From Umbilicaria muhlenbergii (Eukaryota > Ascomycota > Lecanoromycetes > Umbilicariales > Umbilicariaceae), in contig KK106986.1 in assembly GCA_000611775.1 (NCBI GenBank), positions 1,054,001-1,118,000 on the forward strand: a stretch of 64,000 nt of DNA. The letters run 5' to 3'. The translations under genes and the position numbers were made by a program. Positions 11,421-21,255 of the stretch are shown here, piece after piece. The stretch's first letter is position 1; every line of letters begins with the position of its first letter. The notes below the pieces were generated by a model. That model worked only from the letters and a program-made list of their open reading frames with translations, was not told the DNA's origin and did no database searches.

Positions 11421-12250
11421 TCGAGCTCTTTCAATTTATTGATACCTGGCTTTCTCTTATGGTCTGTACAACTACATAGTCCACTCTTAGCGCCTACCAT
11501 CTGTACTTTTCTATCGTGTCTATCGTGCTTGTTACGGCAACAAAAATGTTGAGGATTTCCTTTCGAGGTGTAATACGTAGACTTGCAAACCCATACAATT
11601 TTCGTCGTTACTCATGGTCAATGTTATGAATCCACTCGAAGCAAGGGAATGCTGCAGCATATCAGTAAACGGTATTCACGGAAGACCACAGTTTCATAAC
11701 CCTTCACGTTCCTATCATCGTGTTTGCTGCCAAAAGAACCGCTAAACAAAACAGGGGACCTTGTATGCTCGCTGGGGGAAACCCCTCCGCAATAAAACCA
11801 CTCGACGAAAGGGTATACGAAACGCTTCCACCAAGATTATTTCCCTAACTCCACCGTTCCGTTTCCGTGTCCCCAAGTCCAAATTACCACCACGCCCCAG
11901 GCCCACCAATCCCTCCCTCAAGCCCCTTTATACACATCCTCCCCCCCCCTCGTGGTTCACGGCGTTGGGGAACTGGGGAGGGTCCGGGGTTAACGTGTCA
12001 TGATCGTGTGTGTATTAGTGTACTACAGTTGTTTTCATGTACTATCAACGCTAGACCTGGGACTAGGGACTATGTATGGCAGAGAGCAATCGATGTACTC
12101 TTTAACACCTGGCTATCCCCTAGTCTGTTCTAGTTCCGCTCCTTTATCAATAGCAGATCTGCGTACTTCCACACCACCCTGCCGCACTCGTATTTAAGCT
12201 CCGCTCCGCCCTTCTCGCCCTTCAAACAGGTACCCAATCATTTGGCAACC
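11421..12250. other. Convergent intergenic region
   Basis: Between the 3' ends of the MAM33 gene (+) and INP1 (-). Contains C-rich tracts (around 11870-11955) and no supported gene. Confidence 0.5.
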
Positions 12251-13738
12251 TCAACCATTAGAGTTGGGGAGGGGGGCGATGCGGGGTGTTGTGTAGGTGT
12301 GTGTTTTTTTCCCCGGAGGGTTAATTTCGGCGAGAGAGTCGTTATTGAGGCTGCGGTCTGCGGAGGCGATGGCGAGGGCAGGGGATGGGGTGGTGGGACC
12401 GTCGTCGGGTTGGGAGCTGGCGTCGTTGGTGAGGGCGGGGGTTTCGGGGAGGGTGGGGGAGCTGTCGGCGAGGGTGGGGGAGATGTCGGCGAGGGGGGCG
12501 AGGGGGGTGGGGGGTTGTCGCGTGGGCCGTTGGTTGGGGGATGTGGGCTTGATGGTGATGTCGGAGACTTCGCGGTGGTGGGCGCGGGTGCGGGGGAGTT
12601 TGATGGAGAGGTCTGAGGATGAGCGGGGGGAGGGGGATGGGGGGTCGGAGTAGGGTGGGGAGGGAGGGAGTGGGGATATGGGGCTGTGGAATGAGCAGAA
12701 CGAGTGGAAGGAGTCGACGCTGGATGAGAGGCTGGTGGGTTCGGCGTCTGCTTGTACGGAGTCGAGATGGGCGGTCAAGGTGTTGGGATGCGTTATGGCA
12801 TGTATAGATAGATGGGGTGGCGCTGTGATGGCTCTCCCTGCGATCAATCCTTTCGGTCGTGTCGGCGTCTTCATAGTATCTGAGGCCGGTTTGTAGTCTC
12901 CGGTCAGCTCTTCGACGTCCTCGGCCGTAGTGTCAATACTCGATTGGTGCTCATTGTCGCTGCTTCGTCCACTACTTTCGTCTGAAGCTGCTGCCGTGTC
13001 GTCATACGTAGTTCCCAGGTCTTGTACCGATTCTGCCACTAGAGACTGTGACCGCTGCTTGGGGCGCCATGGGCGGTATCGTACAGGAGTCTTAGGTGGC
13101 TCTGGCAATGGGACGATGAAACCCCTTGCGAATGGACATGGAGTGACTTCGTAATGCAACACTTTGGCCAGCACTCCCTTAAACTCTTCCACCTTCTCAA
13201 CGTCCTCCGAGGTCGAGTAGGGAAGTTCAATGCGGTAATAGGAGTTGAATCTTATGCGTAAAACAAATTTCGACTCCCCATCCACACACCAGCATTGGGA
13301 CTTGGCCATGATCGCATGCAATGTGTCCCCAGAATTGAGGAATGCTGTGCTTAGAACTCTGTAGATGCGTAATGGGCCTGAGTCTTTAGTCAGCTCTTCC
13401 TTCAACGTCAGATACTTGGTATGGGCCATACCAACGGCGATTGTTCTCTCGGTAGATGACGTCCATGGTAATGTTCCCATCGGCTCATCTTCAAGCTGGC
13501 CTCTTCCACGTCCTGAACTCGATCCTGGCCTGGAATTAGGCGACAGTGAAGTGAAAGACACTATCCTAGCACCTGAGTGTGCGAATAGCGTCGCCGCCCT
13601 TTCTTCCTCTGTTTCGAGCGTTGGGACTCGAGCTCTGATGTCGCCGGTAAGCTTTGTTGGCACGGTGAAAGCGCGGCGCATTGATGGCATCGCCGGCGCC
13701 GCATGCTCTGGTGTTGTAGGCGCTGTAGTGCTAGCCAT
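12251..13738 (-). CDS. inp1: Inheritance of peroxisomes protein 1 (Inp1)
   Basis: Single exon of 495 aa. The conserved N-terminal half carries LFAHSGARIVSFTSL, GTLPWTSSTERTIAVG, GPLRIYRV, FLNSGDTLHAI and KSQCWCVDGESKFVLRIR, the signature of fungal Inp1, which tethers peroxisomes to the cell cortex so that some stay in the mother cell. The C-terminal half (from about residue 235) is a disordered Ser/Thr/Pro-rich tail, which is usual. No membrane segment or signal peptide is present, in keeping with a peripheral protein recruited by Pex3. In this region the opposite strand is also open over long stretches because of the biased CT-rich coding sequence. Confidence 0.85.
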   Translation of the reverse strand: MASTTAPTTPEHAAPAMPSMRRAFTVPTKLTGDIRARVPTLETEEERAATLFAHSGARIVSFTSLSPNSRPGSSSGRGRGQLEDEPMGTLPWTSSTERTIAVGMAHTKYLTLKEELTKDSGPLRIYRVLSTAFLNSGDTLHAIMAKSQCWCVDGESKFVLRIRFNSYYRIELPYSTSEDVEKVEEFKGVLAKVLHYEVTPCPFARGFIVPLPEPPKTPVRYRPWRPKQRSQSLVAESVQDLGTTYDDTAAASDESSGRSSDNEHQSSIDTTAEDVEELTGDYKPASDTMKTPTRPKGLIAGRAITAPPHLSIHAITHPNTLTAHLDSVQADAEPTSLSSSVDSFHSFCSFHSPISPLPPSPPYSDPPSPSPRSSSDLSIKLPRTRAHHREVSDITIKPTSPNQRPTRQPPTPLAPLADISPTLADSSPTLPETPALTNDASSQPDDGPTTPSPALAIASADRSLNNDSLAEINPPGKKTHTYTTPRIAPLPNSNG

Positions 13739-14413
13739 TGCTTGAGTCTCCGAGTAAGATCATTACTTTCTTTCCCCCTGAAAGTAAAAGCAAGATTCTG
13801 GGTAACGTCGTCGAGTTGGCTTACTATTGTTGATGATGGACTGGGTCGAGGAGTTCGAAGTCGTATTGACAGGGGTGCTTGCTAGCCGAAAACACGACCG
13901 CGTCTGCACATGCTTCGGTTTCCCTGTGCTTCAATTCCTCCGAGATCATACACTGGATTTCTCTCAGTTTATCAGAATTTGAGTGGTCCTATCAAAGGCG
14001 AGAACCTAGCTAGACAGTCATCGTCATCGTCAGAGTTTACTTCAACGGTAGTTGGTACTAATTATCACCGTCCTTTCGAGTCTACATCGTGCGGAAGGGG
14101 CTCCCCAGGCCCTGTTAGACTAGCACTTTGCGGAGAGCGGACTACTACAGACGATAAAGACTGATGCCCTTCTTTGAACATTGACATTTGTCTGTGAGAC
14201 CAGAATGAGATATCGAAGCTAGCGTCAAGAGGTCACTTCAAAACGTAACAAAGTCCATCTCAAATCCGTCGGTCACTTTTTCCATCTCTCACAATGCCTC
14301 TTCATGACTGGTAGTGATCGCCGATATCGAGTATGTATTCCGTCAACGCTACAACAGTAACGAGGTAGGAGTCTCGGCATCGATCAAGCATGCATGCCGC
14401 TGGCTATCAGCCG
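13739..14413. other. Intergenic region upstream of INP1
   Basis: INP1 promoter side and 3' side of the DUF7730 gene. No gene or notable repeat was seen. Confidence 0.45.
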
Positions 14414-15343
14414 TCATCCTACGGCGCACATTGATTCTTCCAGCTTCCGTTCGAAGGACAACACTGCTGCAGTTTCGCGTGAGATCTCTTCCTCACGGAG
14501 GTGCATACTAACCCTACACCTCTTCAATCCGTGTACTTGCAGCAGCGGTTTCACCCAACCCAGCTCAAGGTTACAATCGGCGGCAGTACCGACTGTCAGC
14601 TTTATCCGGAGGTCGACAAGGCCACTCATTCCGTGCGAAACAACGCCCCAGAAAGTTTCCCACAAGTTATTTTCGTACTTTGCCTCCCCTCCCCTACTGG
14701 GTGGAAGTGCCGAGTTCAGAGGCAGTTTCCGCAAATGCCAGACTATTTGCAAATGATTAACCGCTGCCAGACGATGGGCAGGTATAGCCCTCGAAAAGTC
14801 GATCAAGGTCCATAAATTGTTCACCGAAAATGTGTTGTCAATGTAGAGCGTTTCGACAGCCTCCATATAGACTTGGCGGCATGTGCCAAGAATGCCAACA
14901 ATCGACGGCCCGAACCCTCCAAACGCCTTCTCTTCAGCGGATATGTTCTGCCTCGCTTCAGGAATGCAGCAGCAAAGGCGAGATATCTCGAGCGAAGAGC
15001 GGCATTGGACATGACCCAAACTCCGGGGCATTGAGAGAAGATGGATTCGCTTGCCGCCGAGAACGTAGTTGTAGATTTTCAAGCGAAGCTCGGCGGGGAG
15101 ACTCAGCAGAGGGGATTGCGCGTTGAGCTTCGGATCGAACGAGGTGGAGAGACTTCGACGTTTCTGAGGTAGCGGTTTGGGTTTATTGGCCTTTCTGTGT
15201 TTCTTTCTTGCTCGGAATGCCTTCTCCGAACGAGGGTGCTGGCGCCGGTACGAAACATACCATAGAAGGTAACAGGGAAGCCATAACGGGATAGTAAGGC
15301 ACACACAAGACGTACACAGGCATTGGCAGACATCAATGCCCAT
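14414..15343 (-). CDS. DUF7730 (F-box-like) domain protein with acylation-type N-terminus
   Basis: Single exon of 309 aa. From about residue 76 the protein reads PLLSLPAELRLKIYNYVLGG, an F-box-like helix pair, followed by ILGTCRQVYMEAVETLYIDNTF. This is the core of the DUF7730 family found in many copies in Dothideomycetes and of unknown function. The first 30 residues are unusual: MGIDVCQCLCTSCVC, then a hydrophobic stretch (CLTIPLWLPCYLLWY), then Arg-rich sequence. Gly2 followed by Cys6 fits a myristoyl/palmitoyl anchor, and the hydrophobic stretch could be a membrane segment, so the protein may sit on a membrane. Family assignment is from recall of motifs. Confidence 0.75.
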   Translation of the reverse strand: MGIDVCQCLCTSCVCLTIPLWLPCYLLWYVSYRRQHPRSEKAFRARKKHRKANKPKPLPQKRRSLSTSFDPKLNAQSPLLSLPAELRLKIYNYVLGGKRIHLLSMPRSLGHVQCRSSLEISRLCCCIPEARQNISAEEKAFGGFGPSIVGILGTCRQVYMEAVETLYIDNTFSVNNLWTLIDFSRAIPAHRLAAVNHLQIVWHLRKLPLNSALPPSRGGEAKYENNLWETFWGVVSHGMSGLVDLRIKLTVGTAADCNLELGWVKPLLQVHGLKRCRVSMHLREEEISRETAAVLSFERKLEESMCAVG

Positions 15344-15919
15344 GATGCTTGGGGACTGGGTCTAACGTCCTGTTGTCCTTTTCAACCGACGATTGAGACT
15401 GCAAAGGCAGTCAGGACGGCGATGGGCGGATATTGCATCTCGGATGTAGACGATCAGCGGACGGAGTTTGATTGGAGAATGGGCAGGCTGTTCAGCCTGG
15501 CTCGGCGTCACAGTATGCCTTGCAGTAAGGAGACGGGAATGTTTCCGATCAGATGGTTGCAGCCTTGCATTAACATAAGGGTGGCGTGGACGGCATCCTC
15601 AGGCATAAGCGTCGCGCACGCACGGGGCACCTCCGTGGGACGGACGGACTGAGGCTGAGGAGCTCGCCAAGGTAAGCACGCAAACAAGATTGGCTCAGTG
15701 GGAGCGACGCGCAGAGCCGCACCTTCATCCTTTCGTCATTTACCACAATTTGATCTTAACTTTGGAGCTTTTGTAGAAAAGCTTACCTTGTAGCTTGGGC
15801 TCTAAATTGATACTTTACTACTCCGAGTACAACTGAGCTGTTTCATTTTATCAGCCTTCTCTCTTTGACTCTCCTCACGACCCGCAACGACGAAGTCCCC
15901 CAGATGCTGATCAATAACA
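15344..15919. promoter_or_regulatory. Divergent intergenic region
   Basis: A 576-bp gap between the starts of the DUF7730 gene (-) and the UsgS-like gene (+). It should hold both promoters; no clear element was recognised. Confidence 0.4.
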
Positions 15920-17371
15920 ATGTCAAACTTTGACCCAAACGCGATCCTTCGTGGAGCGCAGCTGACCGTCGTGGGTGGTCGGTATCCATGACTTCTCGAG
16001 ATCCGAAAGATGTAGGCTGATAAGCTTCGTGCAGCCTACCGAGCCCTACAAAATCCGGGTCTGTTCAAGTATGAGCATTATCGGCAGGCAGCTATTGCAG
16101 TGTGCGCTGGAATAGTCATCAGGCTTCTGATCGGTGCCCCGGTGAGTCTCTTGTTGTAAGAAAGCCTCGCGAGCTGAAGCTGACAACGGCTACCATCCCT
16201 CGGTACAGATTGTGGCTATTAAGGCAATTCTATGGCTGTCATCTTACTTTGTAGATTTCCATGCTGCCACATGGGACGACAAACTCGTCGGAGGACTTGA
16301 CTTCCTTGCGAACTCTGTATTGCAAGTCCCATTCTTCCTGATGAGTTTGATGCGGTACATAACACCCACGCTGGATGAGATGTATGCAATTCCAATGTCC
16401 GCAGGTACTCCATGGGCTTACATTCTTCAGGTTCATGGATTCTCTGCAATGGGTGGATCAGACGTATATCCAAAAGCATAAGTCGGACGACCCTAAGACC
16501 CTACGAGCAATGTACTATCCTAATCTGCGGATGTACTCCACGCATGGCGATACAAGCAAGCATAGAGCACCTATGGACGCTGCCATGGCCTTTTTAATGC
16601 GGTTCGGGCGGAGAGCAGCCATTTCGCTCGCGGTCTACCTACTTTCCTATCTGCCATTTGTGGGCAGATTCGTCCTCCCAGCTGCAAGTTTCTATACGGT
16701 AATGAACGCAGCCGGACCAATACCGGCCACCGTCATCTTCGGCAGTGGTATCTTCTTACCAAGGCGATACCTGGTCGTCTTTTTACAGAGCTACTTCTCA
16801 TCTAGAAGTCTGGTGAGAGAATTGGTAAGCTACTCCGTGAATTCATTTCAGTTTGTTTCGTACCGTTGGCTATTCATGTAGGAAACCCTACGATATTGTC
16901 ATGGTCTAGTTATTTATGGCGTCGCTGTTGCTTGTATATCCGACTGCACTGTTCGTCGCCTCTGCGCTATGTTGGGTGCTTTGCTGAGGCTGAATTGATT
17001 TACAGCTCGAGCCTTACTTCTCCCGAATCCGATTCACCAAAGCTCAGAAACGTGCATGGTTTCATGATCGTGAGGGCCTCCTCTTCGGCTTTGGAGTAGG
17101 CTTCTGGGTATTTCTCAGGATCCCTCTCCTCGGAGTCCTCATTTACGGTATCGCTGAAGCATCCACTGCATTTCTTATCACGAAAATCACCGACCCACCA
17201 CCAAGCCCAGCCTACAGTTCAGACTTTGCCGAGAGCCAAATAAAGTGGAGAAACAAGCACGAATTCCTGAAACTCCCGCTCGCGAATCTTGATGCACACA
17301 ACGTGCATACCGAAGATTCTTTGGAGAACCCGATGCAAGCATCTGAGCTTCCTGGAAAGAAGTACTCTTAG
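15920..17371 (+). CDS. Multi-pass membrane protein, UsgS-like
   Basis: Exons 15920-15977, 16035-16141, 16209-16381, 16431-16824 and 17006-17371; 365 aa. The protein begins MSNFDPNAILRGAQLTVVGA and has several hydrophobic segments (about residues 38-75, 90-110, 180-240, 275-300) broken by conserved polar motifs such as ATWDD, TYIQKHKSDDP, FLPRRYLVVFLQSYFSSRSL and RIRFTKAQKRAWF. It resembles the fungal protein annotated as transmembrane protein UsgS, related to the Rrt8/Lds membrane proteins of yeast; no biochemical function is known to me. The last intron (16825-17005, 181 nt) is about three times the usual length here but is needed to join REL to LEPYF in phase. Confidence 0.72.
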
Positions 17372-17956
17372 CAAGAGGTGCATTGGACAAATCCGAGACG
17401 TGTTTGTAAAGGGCGATGTGCTGTTACCGTCTTGTAACGCAGACAATAGTATATACACCTATTTCGGCATTTGAGCCGGTCATTCACTTATCAGTACAAA
17501 GAAGGGTCCGTTGATGCCTCTCATGATTGATACCATGATATTGATGTCTAAGGTATTTTGTGTATGTTCCATTTCACTGTACGGGGATGAGTGGGCGGCT
17601 TTGGGAACAAGCTACCCCGCATCGATTAAACTCAGAGCTTCTTGATCCCATCTCAGGCCTCGTCAGCCAGGGGAGCCCCGCTATGACTGATAAGGCATCG
17701 AACTCTTATCAGCTAGCTGCACCCAACGCGCACCGAGTTGCCTAACGCGGGGAAGCATGCGCAAGAGGAGGAGACGAGAGTGGAGAGAGGACACAGAGCC
17801 TGGGCGCTTGTGTCCTGTATAATTTCCTTTGCTCCGCTATCTGCCAATCTAGATACCAGTACAGCTTCCATTTTTTGTACATAACCCGGACAAGTTGACC
17901 TCGCTCTTCTTCCATTACAACCCCGACTACTCCAAAGCCATAACAATCAATACATC
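17372..17956. other. Intergenic region between UsgS-like gene and formamidase
   Basis: Both flanking genes are on the plus strand. No gene or repeat was recognised; the formamidase promoter is expected in the last few hundred bases. Confidence 0.45.
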
Positions 17957-19610
17957 ATGGGCGTCAAAGAAATACGCACAGCTCTGAAGGTTGACCTGAA
18001 CAAACCCGCCGATCAGCAGCCAGGCCTACACGTACGTTGACAGTCATTTGGCGTCCGATTGGTATTGCTAATATTTGATTAGAATAGATGGCATCCAGAC
18101 GGTGAGCTTGGCTTGAGAAGGCAACTACAAAGGAGCTCTACCTAACGCCGTACGCAGTTCCATTTAATGGCACAATCAAAAACGGCGAGATTGTGAAGAT
18201 CGAATGCGTCGACTGGACTGGTGGACAAATCGGCAACAACGATAGCGCGAATGATGTGAAAAACGTCGATCTGACCAAGATCCACTATCTGAGCGGGCCT
18301 TTCGAGGTCGAGACTGCCGAGCCTGGTGATGTTCTGATTGTTGAGATTCAGGATGTGCAGCCGTTTCAAGATCAGCCGTGGGGGTTCACGGGGGTTTTCC
18401 ACAAGGACAATGGTGGTGGGTTTTTGGACGAGATATACCCCGAAGCGTGAGTCCCCGATTCAATGTCACCGAGTTCTGGTATAACTGCGTTACGATTGAC
18501 TGTGGCTTCCGATCTGCCTGTTTCGCCCTGGCTACCATGGGCCCATAGTACAGTGGTGACGATAATCGGGTGTCATGCATCATTGTGCTAGATATATGCC
18601 TAAAGCGCGGCTTTGCTGACGGCCTGATCTCCACTGCAGCGCGAAAGCGATTTGGGATTTCGAAGGCATATTCTGCTCCTCGCGCCACATCCCCGGTGTC
18701 CGCTTCCCAGGCTTGATCCACCCCGGTATCCTCGGCTGTGCGCCTTCAGCCGAGGTTCTCGCCGAGTGGAACCGACGGGAGGGCGAACTGATCAGTGCCA
18801 ATAAGATCGATCGCATCGTTGCACAACCTCCGCAACCACAGAACGTACATGCTGGTAGCGCGAGTGATGAGATCAAGGAGAAGGTGGGGAAGGAGGGGGC
18901 CAGAACGATACCAGGGAGACCAGAGCATGGAGGTAACTGCGATATCAAGAATCTGAGCAGGGGGAGCAAGGTCTATTTACCTATCCACGTCAAGGGGGCG
19001 AAATTCAGCGTGGGGGATCTCCACTTCTCTCGTAAGTGTCTCCTAGCAAAGTCATCACATAACGGTCCTTCTTAACAGGATGCAGAGGGTGATGGCGAGA
19101 TTTCCTTCTGCGGTGCCATCGAAATGGCCGGCATCATCACCCTCAAACTCACCGTCATGAAGAACGGCATGTCCGACCTGGGCATGAAATCCCCGCTTTT
19201 CCTCCCCGGTCCCGTCGAACCGCACTATGGCCCCGGTCGCTATCTCACCTTTGAAGGTTTCAGTGTCGACGAGAACGGAAAGCAACACTACCTGGACGCC
19301 ACCGTGGCGTATCGCCAGACCACGCTCCGGTGCATCGAGTATCTGCGTCGGTTCGGTTACAGCGACTACCAGGTGTATTTGTTACTGAGTTGCGCGCCTG
19401 TTCAAGGCCACGTTGCTGGTTTGGTGGATATTCCTAATGCGTGCATGACTCTGGGTCTGCCTATGGATATCTTTTCGTGAGTTTTCCTGTCCTTGGTCTT
19501 TTGGCTTGCGCAGGGGTCATGGCGGCTAACTTGTCTCAAGGTTCGACATCCATCCTGAGTCGAAGGTGCAGAAGACGGATATGGGTAGCTGTGCTTTTGC
19601 AAGCAAGTAG
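17957..19610 (+). CDS. fmdA: Formamidase (acetamidase/formamidase family)
   Basis: Exons 17957-18031, 18083-18101, 18158-18446, 18640-19031, 19086-19476 and 19541-19610; 411 aa. Exon 2 is only 19 nt and supplies NRWHPD, the family's HPD motif. Other family stretches are DWTGGQIGNNDSANDV, HYLSGPFEVETAEPGD, GRPEHGGNCDIKNL, GDLHFSQGDGEISFCGA and LLSCAPVQGHVAGLVDIPNA. The enzyme hydrolyses formamide to formate and ammonia, a nitrogen-scavenging step in the cytosol. The size fits the fungal enzymes. Intron 3 (18447-18639, 193 nt) is long for this window. The C-terminus ends SCAFASK. Confidence 0.93.
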
Positions 19611-20349
19611 ATGTAGTTCGGGCTTGTCATTAGTGTATACAAAACTTTTACAATGTCTTTACGCTTCCGTATTTATCATCATCTAATCTACCAGACATTT
19701 GCCATTATATGCTACTTTGGACTCCATCCTTTCTTGAAACAAATCAATCAAACAAAGCCTCTCTCAGCCTGCAGAATCCGTTGATGCTGATGACCATGCA
19801 GCTGGCTCATGCACGTACATAATCTGAGGATGTATGAAAGCCAGCCTTGCACCTATGGTTGTTAGCACATTATGTTATCTTTGCTTAAGCTACATCCTTT
19901 TGCTATACCTTCGGCAGCCCAGTAATAAAGCCTTTCGCCCGTTATTCACACCCGGCACCCCACACCACAAGAGTAACACCACAAGAGAACTTTGGTGCAG
20001 GGTGGTGATAAATGGGGAGATCAAGGCTCGAGTTTTGAGGGCCCGGGACGCTGAGACCGTCGGCATAAGAATGAGGGTGTGCAGAGCGATCTGAAGAATT
20101 AGAATGGCAGACGAAGAGGTCGAGAGGTTTGTGTCAAGTGACCAAGTGCAGGAACATGATGTTTGAATTGTGTTGTAAGCCAGGTGTTATGACCCTGCCA
20201 ACCTCTTACGTATCTGATCGGCAGAGCACATCTCCCTGTCCTCTCAACAGAACCATACACAGATCCCTAAGCGAGATCGTAACCTCCACCTCCACAGGCA
20301 CCTGTAGACCCTCGACGATCTACTCCATACCCTCTATCGCTTTACTCGA
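19611..20349. other. Convergent intergenic region
   Basis: Between the 3' ends of formamidase (+) and rps20 (-). It has a 12-bp direct repeat at 19962-19987 and no supported gene. Confidence 0.5.
19962..19987. repeat. 12-bp direct repeat
   Basis: ACACCACAAGAG occurs at 19962-19973 and again at 19976-19987, separated by TA. No function is known. Confidence 0.7.
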
Positions 20350-20835
20350 CTACTGCGCAATCGTAACCTCGACCTCCACCCCCGCCTCAATATTGATAAT
20401 AATCTGCTTCACGACCTCCGTCGGCGCATTCAAACTACCACCCTCACATCAGCAACCCCATGCTTCCCATCCTCTCATACACCACCATAAGAAAAAATCA
20501 CTCACTCAATCAAGCGCTTATGGATCCGCATCTCAAACGTATCCCACGTTTTACTACCCTCTCCACAGGGGGTCTTCCTCGTCGTGACCTTCAAGACCTT
20601 AGTCGGCAGCCGCACGGGACCCTTGACGCGCAGGTCCTTGGATTTGGCGCGCTCGATTAGCTCTTGGCAGACTTTTTCCAGGGACTGCACTTTGCGCGAG
20701 GTGAGCGTGATGCGGATTTTGTGGACTTTCTGGGGGCGGTGGTCAGTTCTTGCGGGGGAGAAGATGGCGGATAGGGAGGAGGGATGGGCATACGGGGCCT
20801 TCGCCGAAGTCTTTTTCGGGCTTGTTGTAGGACAT
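20350..20835 (-). CDS. rps20: 40S ribosomal protein S20 (uS10)
   Basis: Exons 20835-20794, 20729-20506 and 20434-20350; 116 aa. The core motifs [53 protein letters not shown] and the C-terminal EVEVTIAQ identify uS10 of the small subunit head. Exon 1 codes only for the 14-residue flexible tail [14 protein letters not shown]. Its K5 and K8 match in position the two N-terminal lysines that are ubiquitylated by Hel2/ZNF598 on collided ribosomes (K6/K8 in yeast, K4/K8 in human). The gene is head-to-head with the CUE-domain gene whose family product reads that mark. Typical for a ribosomal gene, introns lie near the start and end. Confidence 0.97.
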
Positions 20836-21255
20836 TTTTGCGGTTTGGTCGTGGGATTGATGGGGTTGGGGGGCCTGGGAGGGTTAGATTGAGCTCTTTG
20901 GCTAGGGGCTGAAGACTGGGTTCGTACAGATGAGAGAGTGGAATGCCAATCAAGACCTGAACTGCTGTTCGGTAAAGTGATGAGAGGCTGGTTGTTGGAT
21001 TGATATCGTTCGCGGTCGTCAAAGTAGGAAAATCCGTTGTGGGGTGGAAGTCTTGGCAAGAGGTAAGCGAACACTAGCCTTGTTTGCTTCAATGAGCATC
21101 ATGGTCCAAGAGTCATACTCCAGAATTTCTGTACATTTGATAAAAATATCCCTTTAAAGACGGCTGAAACTCTTTCCTAGATTCAAGAGAACAGTGCCAT
21201 AGATGCAGGCATTATATCTGCCGCCATCACCATATTTCGTGCCGGCTCACTGCAC
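20836..21255. promoter_or_regulatory. Divergent promoter region of rps20 and the RQT subunit gene
   Basis: A 420-bp gap between opposite start codons. Its right-hand part contains a good 50-nt intron candidate (21131-21180: GTACAT donor, GCTGAAAC branch region, CTTTCCTAG acceptor), so the shared promoter may be limited to about 20836-21091. Confidence 0.55.

Noticed and set aside
10868-11500. 210-codon minus-strand frame over the MAM33 gene
   Set aside because: Antisense shadow of the acidic coding region; composition is Arg/His/Pro without a domain.
20502-21092. 196-codon open frame on the minus strand through rps20
   Set aside because: It reads through rps20 introns and promoter; only the part that coincides with rps20 exon 2 is protein-like.
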